Assembly (NCBI GenBank): GCA_012931725.1
Contig: CM022946.1
Location: 73,274,269 to 73,338,268, forward strand
Reading direction: 5' to 3'
Origin: Litsea cubeba
Taxonomy: Eukaryota > Streptophyta > Magnoliopsida > Laurales > Lauraceae
DNA length: 64,000 nt
Below are positions 45,202 through 56,027 of the stretch, in pieces. Positions within the stretch are counted from its first letter, which is position 1. Each line of letters starts with the position of its first letter. Both the position numbers and the translations under genes were made by a program. The notes beneath the pieces are model-generated. The model saw only the letters and a list, made by a program, of their open reading frames with translations, was not told the origin of the DNA and ran no database searches.

Positions 45202-46779
45202 ATGAAAATCATTAGAATGGATTCCACTAGTTTAGACTTTGTAGATTCTTTGGTAGATTCTTCTAGACCGCTCATTCTTCCTTCTATTGGAGATTCAAAT
45301 AATGAATTTAAAGAATCTCAATTTGAATTAAAAGAGGAAGAAAATGATGAAAATGATAATGACATTGAACAAGCTTATGAGGATTTGTGCACATTATCCT
45401 TAGAGCTTTCTAAGAAGAATAAGAGATTAAAAGAAGAATCTCAAAGACTAAACAAAGAATTAGTCTCTTCAAAAGATGAACTTAGAGAGAAAGATGAAGT
45501 AATAAATTGCGTAGAATCTAAGTTCATGATCTCTTTACATAACCTATATAATGCTCAAGATGAATTAAAAGATTTAAAGATAGGTTATGACAATCTTAAT
45601 AGGGAAAATTTTAATCTAAGAGATACAATACAAAGGCAAGATAAAGACATTAACAACCTAGAATCCATGTTGAGTATCTCTAAAGAAAATTTATCTAATG
45701 CTCAAGATGATCTAAATGAAACAAAGATAAATTGTAATGAGCTTAAAAATGAAAATTTAAATCTAAGAGATACTTTAAAAAGACAAGATGAAAACATTGT
45801 CCATTTAGAATCCAAATTGACAATTACTATGGAAAACTTGTCTAATGCTCTATGTAATTCAAAAACTTTAGAACATGAATCTAGTGTTGAATTAAAACTT
45901 GCCCTTGAAGAGCTAAGCAAATTTAAGGGAATTGAACAAGAACTAACAAAAGTTAAACTTGAAAATTCTACCCTTAAAAACCAAGTCACTCAACTTGAAA
46001 CCTACAAACATAAATATGAGTGCAAATTTACCCATAGTGAAGAAAAATTTGAAAAGTTATTTAAATTGGGTAAATCAAAAGGAGATAGGACGGGTCTTGG
46101 ATTTGATAGGAATATTTCTCATGACCTTAAGTTCACCAACACCTTTGTGAAAGGTGAGTCCTCTTTCTCTAGCACTCACACTTCCTTGCCATTACCTAAA
46201 TGTAATTATTGTGGCATTGAAGGACATTTTAGGTTTGAGTGCAAATCAAGGAGAAGCAATGTGTCTAAACTCATCTTTGAACCAAAGAAAGTAAAATCAA
46301 ATTCTATGATGGTTAAGACACTAAAAACCAAGGAAGACTCCAAGAAGACTAAACAAGTAAAATCAATTAAAAAGGAGTCTCCTAAAATAGATTCTAAAAA
46401 GGTTAAACAAGTTAAACCAACTTTAAAAGAGTCTATCAACAAAAAGCTTCTCAACCTACCTCCCATATCTCAAATGAAAGAACTTTTGAATAAAGTTGCA
46501 AAGTTAAATTTAAAATTCAAAAGTCAAATTAAGGGAGGAGTTAAGAAGAAAAGAAAAGAGAATTCATCCCCTAAGAAGAAAAGTCACCAACCTCAAAAGA
46601 CTAATCACCATCCTAAGCCAAATTTTGTTAAATCTAAACATCATGGTGATAAGTCTAAATTGAAAATTTATCAAGTCAAATCTCCAATAGTTGGTAAGAC
46701 TTTTAAGATGGACCTCAAAGACCAACCCTCCCAAGACCTTAGGTGGATTCCAAAAGTTATTTACATAGTCAATCCTTAA
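45202..46779 (+). CDS. gag: Copia-2 Gag-like protein, coiled coil plus CCHC knuckle, 525 aa
   Basis: Open, unbroken frame. Residues about 45-290 form a long coiled coil. Within it a 49-residue unit is repeated, starting near residues 105, 154 and 203 (ESKFMISL, ESMLSISK, ESKLTITM), each with an NLRDT-like string; 49 is seven heptads, so growth by duplication keeps the coil register. A zinc knuckle CNYCGIEGHFRFEC lies at about 334-347. The last third is very Lys-rich. No UBN2 capsid core is obvious. It likely binds the element RNA. Confidence 0.85.
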   Translation: MKIIRMDSTSLDFVDSLVDSSRPLILPSIGDSNNEFKESQFELKEEENDENDNDIEQAYEDLCTLSLELSKKNKRLKEESQRLNKELVSSKDELREKDEVINCVESKFMISLHNLYNAQDELKDLKIGYDNLNRENFNLRDTIQRQDKDINNLESMLSISKENLSNAQDDLNETKINCNELKNENLNLRDTLKRQDENIVHLESKLTITMENLSNALCNSKTLEHESSVELKLALEELSKFKGIEQELTKVKLENSTLKNQVTQLETYKHKYECKFTHSEEKFEKLFKLGKSKGDRTGLGFDRNISHDLKFTNTFVKGESSFSSTHTSLPLPKCNYCGIEGHFRFECKSRRSNVSKLIFEPKKVKSNSMMVKTLKTKEDSKKTKQVKSIKKESPKIDSKKVKQVKPTLKESINKKLLNLPPISQMKELLNKVAKLNLKFKSQIKGGVKKKRKENSSPKKKSHQPQKTNHHPKPNFVKSKHHGDKSKLKIYQVKSPIVGKTFKMDLKDQPSQDLRWIPKVIYIVNP

Positions 46780-46794
46780 GGCCTTGGACCTCAT

Positions 46795-48461
46795 TGACCA
46801 ACCTATTCTTTATAGTTAAATCCTTTTGTTGGTCATGATTGCATTTGCATTTATGTTCTTTCATTAGTTACATTACTTTAAATGCAATGTTTATTTGTAA
46901 TCAATTGATTTTGTCTTCATGTACTTATCTAGTTACATATCATGGTTTTCAAAATCATTTGATTATATTTTCAACATGTTAGATTTGCTTCTTGTTCATT
47001 TAGTTGTATCTCTTGCAATTCTATACATGTTCAATTGATTATGGTTTCAAAGCTTTATTAGCTAGATCCTTCATAATCAATTGATATTGTAAAATCATTT
47101 GTTTGGATGTATTAGTAAGATTTGTTTTGAAAAACAAATGATTTGAAACAATTTAGTTTTTCCATAGATTTCTAAGTTATATTTTCATATGGAAAATTAT
47201 TGTTTTGAAAAACCAACTTGTATGTGTTTCAAATAAGTTATATCTTTTAAGATGCAAGTTGAAAAAGTGTTATCTTAAAAATCATCCTCTTTATGCTCAT
47301 TGTTGGATTTTGTGTATTGAAATGATTTGAAGATTGTGTGAATTGAAAATGTTTTTCAAGCTTTGTTAGTTATATTCTTTGAAACATTTTCTTTTGAGTA
47401 TATTTCCTTGTGCTAATAAATATATGTTTTAGAAGGAAATGCTTGTTATATGCTATTTGAAACTTTGCTCATTTAGTCTCATTCTTGATGTGCAAATATC
47501 ATATAGTTTCTTGTATGGTTGCATTATTAGTTACATTTGTAGAAACCATACTAGAACTCTAAAATCCATCCCTTATACTTACTAGTCATTTTTTTTAATG
47601 GATGGTTATGATGTTGATTCATGTGTATTTTTCTTATTGATATCATTCTTTATACATGTTTCAACTTCATAGTAGTGTGCTTGATCATATGAACCTCTTT
47701 GAAATCCATTCCTTGTATTTCTTAGTTATATCTATTGTTTGATGGACGTCTTAGATGTTGAATTCATATGAACTTGACACTTTGAAAATTGCATGCTTTA
47801 CAAAGTTATATCATTTTAATGCAATTTATGATGGTCATCACTATGCTCTTTAGTTATATTATTACTAGTGATGAATATTCTTTTATGTTGCTTTTTGGAA
47901 TCTTGTGTTTGTCACATACTTGCTCTTAATCATGTTTCATGTTCAATTGGTAATCAATTGGTATCATTTTCATTTAGTATCATTTCCAATTGATATCATA
48001 TCTTGAGTTTGTGATAGACCTTGTGTACATTGGATTGATCTTGATAGTCATATGTCTTTCGTTCCATGTCACATTCCATTAGCATCATAATCTTCATGAT
48101 TGCCACCTCTCTTGCACTTATTGGTATATCTCATGACCAACATATTTATGTATTCATAATCTTGGTTGGTTAATGGTTGAGGTAGGCTTCATGTTTGAAC
48201 TTCATTTCACTCATCTTGCACATGATAGTCATATTTGATGATTGGATGAAATGATTTCAAAAATATTCATAGCATATGATTTTCATAGTTATATTGATTG
48301 ATGCTATGTTTAGTATATCCCTTGACCTTGCTCTATATTGGTAATTTGATCATATTGAGCTTATTAGTCATTTGGAATCTAATCCTTCACTTGAAGTTAA
48401 CCCTCAATTGGTTAAACCAGCTTCTTGCACCAAATAGTTATATTCTTGTCAAATGTTTGAC
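46795..48461 (+). repeat. Array of about 20 hairpins with a shared loop motif
   Basis: Arms (left / right): 46838-46846/46880-46888, 46898-46913/46950-46965, 47031-47043/47072-47084, 47092-47104/47132-47144, 47345-47354/47382-47391, 47448-47459/47493-47504, 47508-47520/47544-47556, 47786-47794/47819-47827, 47835-47842/47867-47874, 47953-47961/47986-47994, 48268-48275/48301-48308 and others. Stems are 8-16 bp and mostly perfect; loops are 21-36 bases and usually carry TTAGTTATATT or a near variant. Arm sequences differ from hairpin to hairpin. No ORF spans it. Confidence 0.85.
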
Positions 48462-48479
48462 AAAAGGAGAAGTATGGAT

Positions 48480-49060
48480 TGAGGGGGAGTAAAACTTCAT
48501 AGGAAGTATTAGTTTTGATCAAATTCACCCTTGTATTGGCTCTATACCCTTATAACTTATTACCCATGCATGATGACCTGTTATGTACTTCATTTTCAAT
48601 TTTCTTTGTTAACAGGTGCTACTAAAAGGTATTTTCCTTGTTTCATGTGTGTAGGTACCCCTCTTCAACTGATACCTTTGCAATTTAATGGCAAAGGGGG
48701 AGAAAGTTCTCAAGCTTAATGGCAAAAGAGGAGAAAGAATTAAGGGGGAGAAAGTGCTAAAGGTGGAGAGAATGCACATCTTGCCAAAAGGAGAGTGCAT
48801 GGTAAAAGGGGAGAAATGAAGAGAAGAAAGCTTGGGAGCTAAAGAAGTTGCTTGGCCAAAGAAAGGAAGATGAAATGAAAGCTTGAAGAATGATCAAGCT
48901 CCAAGCATCAAGAAGAATGAAGAATGAAGCTAGAGCCCAAGCTAAACAAAGAGAGCATCCAAAGAAGATTTCAAGCCTAGTCCAGCCAAGGAGGAGCTGA
49001 AGACTTAGTGTGGAGATTTAGTGTGAGAAAGGTTTGCCATCAAATTGCAAAGGGGGAGAT
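48480..49060 (+). repeat. PPT-like purine runs and copia-2 PPT
   Basis: Purine runs of the GGGGGAG type occur near 48482, 48693, 48742 and 48806 before the true PPT AAAGGGGGAGAT (49049-49060) beside the 3' LTR. The rest of this stretch is purine-rich (GAAGAAAGC, GAAGAATG strings) with no gene. Confidence 0.7.
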
Positions 49061-49091
49061 TGTTAGGATTTTGTTTATTGCAATTTGATGG
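49037..49091 (+). repeat. Hairpin enclosing the copia-2 PPT/LTR junction
   Basis: CCATCAAATTGCAA (49037-49050) and TTGCAATTTGATGG (49078-49091) are perfect 14-base complements. The 27-base loop holds the PPT and the first bases of the 3' LTR (TGTTAGGATTTTG). Confidence 0.88.
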
Positions 49092-50814
49092 ATGCATTAG
49101 CATTTTATTCATCTCATGAATTTTCACACATGCATTGATTTAGAAATTCTTGAAATCTTGATTTACTCATGCATTGCTTTAAATCTTGTAAATCATATGT
49201 TTCATGCATGTTTTGGTTTTAATCTTGTATGCATTCAATTTGAAAAAGAGTTTTATAAATCAAGCAAGCCTATAGTTTTAAAACTTTCTAATCATTTTAG
49301 GCTTTTTATATTTCATGTTTTTAAACCTCTTAGAATGATTTAAAATCATGTTTCCATGCTTGATTTAATGGCCCAAAAGAATCCCCTCAAGAATCACTTT
49401 AAAGTATGAAGAAAATGGGAATTCTGGTCCCGGGTCGACCTGCAGTGTACCAGGTCGACCTGCCCATGGACCAGGTCGACCTGGCACACTGCAGGTCGAC
49501 CGGGCAGAGGGCCGTTGGCTCTCCAACGGTCATATTTGTGACCGTTTGTATTCGGTCGACCGGGGATGGTATGGGGTCGACCGAAGACACGCAGGAACTC
49601 AATTTTTGAGTATAAATATGAGTTCATTCCCATGAGAAAAGGGTTGATCAAAGTGGAACTTTGAGCCTTCATTGAGGTGTTTGGAGACAAAGAAAAAGGG
49701 ATGAACCAAGAGAGACCAAAGGGTCTATAGGAAAGCTAAAGCTTGGAAATCATGAAGTTAAATCTCTAAGTAAGTTTTAGTTTTCTTAATCATATGTTTC
49801 ATGCTTTGCTTAAATTATTGGTAAATGATTTTTAGCATGTTAACTATGATGTATTGAATTCATTACCTTCATTCTTTCTTTGATTTATGTTGTGATGAAT
49901 TCTTTACTTTGATTCAATCCAAGTTTGTTTTAAAACTTTATTAATCATGCTTTCTCAAAATCTTTGATTTCCTTTTTAGCATGATTCCTTCTCTTGGTTG
50001 AATCTATCTTTGTTGTTTTCAATCTCTTTAGAACTTTAGTAAACCTTGCTTTTGAAAACAACATTGTAAATGCATCACATGTTTAGACATAATTAATTTC
50101 ATACAACTTGTGAGCTTTTGATTTTTATATCATTAACAAGTTAGTATCTTTTACATGTGATAAGCATTTAACTTCAATCATATCTTTATGTGCATTAAAC
50201 TTTTAAATGCTTTAAGCATGTAACTTGTTGAGCTTTATTTTAAACTTGATTGAAGTTTTCACACACACTTCATTAGCATTCATCTTTGTAATTCTTAGTG
50301 TGTTTGTGTGAGTTGTTATTCACTTTCATATCCGCCTAATTTAGAGGCAATTATATTGAGCTTAAATTGTAATCTCTTAAGAGTGTTTTGTGAAGACACT
50401 TTCTTTGAGAGAAATCTTTTATGTGTTAAGGTTATTGCTTAGCCTAGAAAAGCATCTTGTATAGGTTGTTGTTAAGCCTTGAAAAACAACATTGTAAGGT
50501 TATTGCTTATCCTTGGAAAGCATATTGTAGAGGTTATTGCTTAGCCTTTTGAAAAGCATAATAGTGGAAATCCGGTGGGGTGTTGGATACACAAGCCGGT
50601 AGTGGATGTAGGCATTGAGGCCGAACCACTATAAATCTTGTGTTGTGGTGATTGCTTTTGTGTTGATTACTTTGTTTAGCTTCCGCATATTGCTTGTTTA
50701 ATCATCACATGTGACTAGTTAATTGTAAAGAAATTAAAAGTGGTCATAATTAGTCATAAAGTGTAGCTCACCCTATTCACCCCCCCTCTAGGGTTAGCAT
50801 CCCCAGGACTTTCA
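49061..50814 (+). mobile_element. Copia-2 3' LTR
   Basis: 1754 bases, same ends and internal repeats as the 5' LTR. Followed by ATAAT (50815-50819). Confidence 0.95.
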
Positions 50815-50929
50815 ATAATAGGCAAAAGAAGTTTTCATTAAAACTGATAAAGTTCTTTACATAAGGGCGAGATGCGCTAAGCAAAATTACATCAAAAAGA
50901 AAATGAGAAAAAGCAATGGAAAAGGAGCT

Positions 50930-52906
50930 TCACGCAGCAGGGGCGACGTCATCCGCGGCCTGGGTCCCGGTTGCTGCAGCAGGCACTTCGGATGAAGATG
51001 GGGGGAGTTTCGGCTCCTGCTCGATAGCAGGATCCCTCTCGGATTCTACCGCGGGGATCGGCTCAGTACCCGGGCGCGGATATTCATCTGGGATCGGCTC
51101 GACTTTTGGACTCGAGCTCAGATTTCTGCCTCTCCAGGTCGGCGATCCTCCTCTCCAGCTCAGCCTCCCTCCTCTTGACCGCCTCAAAGGCAGATTTTGC
51201 TTTCTCAAGCTGGGGAGAAAGGGTTTGGTGCGTCTCCTCATACTCCCTCACCCTCGCTTGACCCTCCTCCAGGGCTTTCCTGTGCTGCTCACAGTTCGCC
51301 TGGACCCTCTTGAGCTCGGTATGGCACTTCTGGACTCGTTATACCGAGACCTGGGCCATCTGCACAATCTGCAAGAAAATTAAGCCACTAGTGAGCATAA
51401 GCTAGAGTTAAAAGGAAAAAGGTCAGAAGAGGTTGTACTTACGCTCAAGCCTGCCTTCATCTGCATCGCCAGGAGGGAGATGTCATCCATCTCATCGTGC
51501 TTCTCCATATCGCGCGGTAGAGCGCAGGCACTGCCCAGGCAGGCGATCACCAGCGGGTTCCCGGAGAGACGATTCTCTACCGTCATCGGTCTCCCGGGCT
51601 GGAGCATAAAATTCGGCCTCCAGGGTGTAGGAGGAGGCCGCATTGCCGTGCCGGCAGCCGAGCTTTCCCCTGCCGAGCCTTCGACCCTACTCCTTTTCCG
51701 GGCCGGCAGCCGAGCTTTCCCCTGCCGAGCTTTTGTCATCCGTCTGCCTGGCCTGGGGAGAGGTCACCACGGGAGTTCCGGTCCCGGTCGCGGCAGGGGG
51801 TGGAGAAGTCGGAGCAGGAGGAGTGGTAGAAGAAGAGGGCGCGCTAGACGAAAGGGGAGCGCGCGAAGAAGATGCAGCGCCTCGACCTTTGCCTCCCACG
51901 GGCTGGGCCTTCAGATTCTTGAATACCGGCTTGGGGCAGGTCCTCTCCATCGCCTCGTCAGGATCGCTCTCTGATGATAAAACGATACTCCCGATCATCT
52001 CGGCATTATCTGTGTCGGCACCCGAAGTGGATGCCTCAGTATCAGATGCGGCACGGTCCTCAGCATCAGCCGCGGCCTGTTCGTCTTCCTCTCCGCTCTC
52101 CTATTCTATCTCCGCCGCGGCTTGCGAATGGTGAGCGGTGTATTTCTTATAGCCGTGATATCTGGGCCTGTATCCCAGAAGCTTCCACGCCGACATGTCC
52201 TCATGGCCGTGGTAGCTCTCTAAGGACTTAATCCAGGACTTGTTCCTTTTCTAGCTGTCTCGGCTAGTTGCCGCCTTCCTCTGACGAACACCTACAGAGC
52301 AAACGAACAACATAAGCCTGACAATACAAAAAAACAGAAGATATAAAGAAGCATGCTAGGACTGTAATTATTTGGAGGAGTGCCGAAGTGACGAGGAATC
52401 TTGAAAAATCTCTCTGTAATGGGCTCGTCATCATCAAATTCCTAGTTGTCCGTAACCATCAGACGGTTGTCCCCGGCATATTTATTGGAATCCTCCAAGG
52501 CTTGGACGAATGGCCTCCGACCCGGCTTGATACGGAGGTAGTACACATCCTTCCCGGATTTGCATAGGTCATAGGCGTCCTCAATATCGTGGATGCCGAG
52601 ACCAATGCCTAGCGTCGTGTTAAACACATCCGTGCCCATTACGACCTTAAAACTGTTGGGCATCAGCTGATAGGGGCAAAGGTTCCATGCCCTGAGGCAT
52701 TCCCTAAGTAGAGGGCAGAGGGGAAATCTAACCCCGCCCTCAATGACGGCCACCAAGGGGAACGGCATCCAGGCGTCATAGATTCCCCCATCAGCATAGA
52801 CAAGGGGAGGGGCCGCCATGACTTGGACTCCGTCCGGTATCTTGTACCTAACCCTAAAGTCGGCTAACCCCCTTTCAGACCCTATCCAGTGACTGTAAAT
52901 ACCCAT
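50930..52906 (-). pseudogene. Antisense accessory ORF of a second gypsy family
   Basis: Reads leftward from ATG 52906. The first exon (to about 52442) has GGVRFPLCPLLRECL and CPYQLMPNSFKVV, resembling the Pfam family named putative gypsy type transposon (PF04195). A TAG at 52442-52444 interrupts it. An acceptor near 52291 starts the next exon; a Pro/Ser-rich segment (51690-52000) and a Glu/Arg-rich coiled coil (51110-51340) follow. Stops are visible at 51339-51341 and in the second exon, with a frame change near 51115. It ends at 50930. Lies between missing pol and PPT, antisense to the LTR. Confidence 0.65.
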
Positions 52907-52989
52907 CTCTCGAAGAAAAAAGCTAGAAGAATGAAAGACAGTGCTGGAAGGACAGGAAAAACCCTAGACAGAGCCCTGAGCACAGGAAG

Positions 52990-53200
52990 AAACAGAAGCA
53001 AGAGAAAGAGGACTTACGAGGGCTAAGAGCAAAGTGATGCTCAAGCCTGCGAAGGCGCGATTCTGTCAGCACCTTTCTCTCCGGTGAGCGCTCTCCTCTG
53101 GAAAAATCTCTGCAGGGCTTTCTTTCTCTCTCTTTGTTCTGGAGGCAAAGATAAGGAAGGAAGAAGAAGGGTAGGGGGCGCCTCCCCCTACTTATAGCAA
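52990..53200 (-). promoter_or_regulatory. Promoter and leader of the antisense accessory ORF
   Basis: Minus-strand TATAAGTA at 53189-53196, then a pyrimidine-rich leader and a GTAAGT donor near 53015-53020. This suggests an own promoter and a leader intron. Confidence 0.5.
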
Positions 53201-53546
53201 GAAATAGAGCGCCAACGATGGCGCCTTTCCGAATTTAAAAATGGCCGCGTCTTTTCACTACGTGCGCTGCCATGAAAAGACGGGCCAACCAAGCCAAAGA
53301 AGACACGTGGAATCGCCAGCCTAATTTCCGTGCACCATTTAATGCCTCGGGCATCGAAGCGCCAGCGATAAGAATGAGGCGCCCGCGTCCAAAGCCGTGA
53401 TGGGATTACAAATTCATGAGCCTCTTGGGCTTCCTCCCGACCGGGACGAAGGGTAGCGTGGCATTGCGGGGCACCGCATCACGGCAATCCTCTGAGGAGT
53501 CCTTCTCAGCTTCCGACCTCAAAGAGTTGGGATACTCTAAGAGCTC
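53201..53546. other. Spacer between accessory promoter and PPT
   Basis: GC-richer than its surroundings, no ORF that I can assign. Could hold upstream elements of the accessory promoter. Confidence 0.4.
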
Positions 53547-53563
53547 CAAAGCTGGGGGCCAAT
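53547..53563 (+). other. Polypurine tract of the second gypsy family
   Basis: CAAAGCTGGGGGCCAAT immediately before the LTR start TGTGTGGGG. Confidence 0.7.
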
Positions 53564-54305
53564 TGTGTGGGGATGTTTCCACTAAGCCGAGATCAGGACT
53601 AGCCTTGACATCAATCGAGTTGATCATGCATCCGCTCGGCCAGGACGGACCCCGGCTCACGGGTCACGGCACCTGCCGAGGTGAAAGCCCCGAGGTCAGA
53701 TGGCACGGGTCCTTGTGTATCGACCTCGGCACGGCGGACTTGACAGACGCTGATGGGACTGTTGACAAGACGAAGGCACGCGCTAAGGCGTGCCCTGCGG
53801 CCCATCATTCCTGACAAAACGGAGTTACGTGGAACACGTGCGCCCCCAAAGCATGGCTCCAGGCCAGGACCGATGGGACTTGGCCCGAAAGTCAACCACC
53901 GCCTGGCCCGATAAGATTGGCATTTAATGAGGAATGGGTAGGTGAGGCTAGCATTTAATGAAGTGTGGGCTGAGTGGACAAAGCCACTCGAGTGGCAAAG
54001 CCCATCATGAGGCTCGTCCATGCAAGTCATCTCCCTCTCCTATAAATAGACCCTCCAACTCCATTCTGAGGTATGCAACCCCAAACACATACACTTACTC
54101 TGCAAATTTCTCTCCATCTCCCTTACTCAGTTCCTGAACTGACTTAAGCATCGGAGAGCCTTGCGCTGCCCACAGCCAGGGTCCTCTGACTTGCTTCCTC
54201 TCTTCCTTTTCAGGTCTAGCCGGAGCCACGTTATTCTTCATCCAGACTACTCAAAACAGGGGTCTTGATCCCTGATTCCAAGCCCGTAATTTTTAGGTAC
54301 TTACA
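53564..54305 (+). mobile_element. 3' LTR of the second gypsy family
   Basis: Starts TGTGTGGGGATG after the PPT and probably ends TACTTACA, about 742 bases. TATA box CTATAAATAGACC at 54041-54048, with a pyrimidine-rich presumed R region after it. No partner LTR is in the window, so the right end is approximate. Confidence 0.65.
54041..54048 (+). promoter_or_regulatory. TATA box in the second-family LTR
   Basis: TATAAATA, about 480 bases into the LTR. Confidence 0.65.
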
Positions 54306-56027
54306 CAACTCATCAATCTAATACAATCCTAATCCTACATTTCTGAATTTCATCATTCCATATGTTCCCAAAACTATAAATGGAACTCTCAACCACAAAA
54401 CAGATCACCACCAACATCGTCATCACCATTGCAACCGACCGCGTATGAGTCTCTAACAAAGACCTCCCTTCCCCCATCTCCCTCTTCCTCTCTTTCTTTG
54501 AAAGTGCCCCGATTGCCAAGATATTCTATCCCACTCCAGAGATGGAAACAACAAACACCCACAAAGGTCTGATGAAGAATAGGGAGTGAAGTTTCATGAG
54601 ATCTCTGAAACGTTTTTTTATTCAGGAACCCATCAAGAAAAATATTGTTATTCCTAAATGGGTTTGGCTTCTCCTCCTCAATTTCAATCATCTTCATAGG
54701 TACACAAGGCATATCTAGGGAGGGGTTGTTTTGAAATTGAAATCCATGTCTTCAGAATGGTTCTTTCTGGTAACCACTTGCTTAAATCATCAAATACAAT
54801 AATTGACAATCACACAATAAGTGTGCAAGAGAAAATTTCTCAAATGACTAGTTTGGGTCCTTAGAATTTGGTTGCCCTGCAACATCATTATCTAATTATG
54901 TTTACCAATATTTCATAATGGCAAAGAACAAAGTAATTGTCCTTACTGGTAAATCAGGTTATACAAACATACGCATAGAAAGAAAGTTACCTTGAATGCA
55001 CTCCGTTCTCAAAGATCAAAACTTATTGGTTATTTTGAATGTCCTAAACCAGTGTGTCATGCAAGCAGGAAGCTTTTGTGATAGATCATGTAAAACACGG
55101 CCTAATTTTATATTTCTTTTTTTTTCTTTGAATCCAGACCATCCATCTGGTTGGCCTACAATGATCAGTAATCCACTAAACCAATGATCAGGATTGTTTG
55201 AATGAGCTCTGTGGTATAACGATAACAATTAAGGGAAAAAAAGAAGGCCAATAATGCATTATTTATTGTTGTTGTCTTGTTTTTCTCATTTTCTTTTTTT
55301 TTAGCCCTGAAAGTATTCCTCATGTCCATTTTTGTAAATTCACAGATGGGTATACTTGACTTTCAAAATATTGAATGTGTGAGGAGCAATGAGGGATATG
55401 GTAATAACAACTTCCATAAGTTACATGGTGGGCATCTTATGCACCGGGGGTGGGACCCACCTGATGGTCCATCCAACTGGACCACACACACCCTCGCTGA
55501 ATTCCACATGGTCCCCGGGTCTTGCACCCATTCAAATGGACTCGACCGTTGGTCCCCACTTATCATGGGACTTGGGGATAGAAAGAGACTTCTTGGATGG
55601 GCCCACATATCAAATTTGGATCAATCACATGCTTCTAACTCCTTCATTCGTGGCCCACATATTTAACGACTTTATATTAAAGAAAAAGTCTGACCTTCGA
55701 TCCAACGGTCCTATCCATTTGGATAGGTGGAAACTTGATGGATCTAGTGTACTTTCGTGTTGGTTCGGATGCATCATAAAGTCGGCCCTACTATGTTGGA
55801 TGCGCATGAATATTTCTCATATATATACACCCATGTGCTAATTATGTCAACCAAAGGCTCGGCACCTTTAACCATGAAACAGAGACAAAAATAGCCTATT
55901 GTGGGCCTAAAGGTTGGTATGGGACATAAAATACACATACTAAATTTTAATTTGAAGATCCAACCCCGATCTTGGGTTCCAGCCCAATAGCGCACTTAGG
56001 ACTCGAGGGCCAATTGCGTCTGGAATA
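54306..56027. other. Unassigned 1.7 kb, no gene recognised
   Basis: Only short open stretches in every frame. 55440-55800 contains several short self-complementary strings (GGTGGGACCCACC, GGTCCATCCAACTGGACC, CCTATCCATTTGGATAGG) as in small nonautonomous DNA transposons, but I could not find terminal inverted repeats or a target duplication. It is the least repeat-like part of the window. Confidence 0.4.

Larger units (their letters stand above)
43350..50814 (+). mobile_element. Copia-2, gag-only LTR retrotransposon, 7.5 kb
   Basis: Two 1754-base LTRs (43350-45103, 49061-50814) that start TGTTAGG and end GACTTTCA, with PBS, one gag ORF and PPT. By eye six substitutions separate the LTRs. No protease, integrase or RT is present: 46780-49060 is noncoding and filled by hairpins. 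This matches the class described as terminal-repeat retrotransposons with GAG domain (TR-GAG), which depend on other elements for enzymes. Confidence 0.92.

Noticed and set aside
55277..55841. Overlapping ORFs of 129-150 codons on + in the unassigned region
   Set aside because: No recognisable domain, several overlapping frames of similar length, and many short palindromes typical of noncoding DNA.
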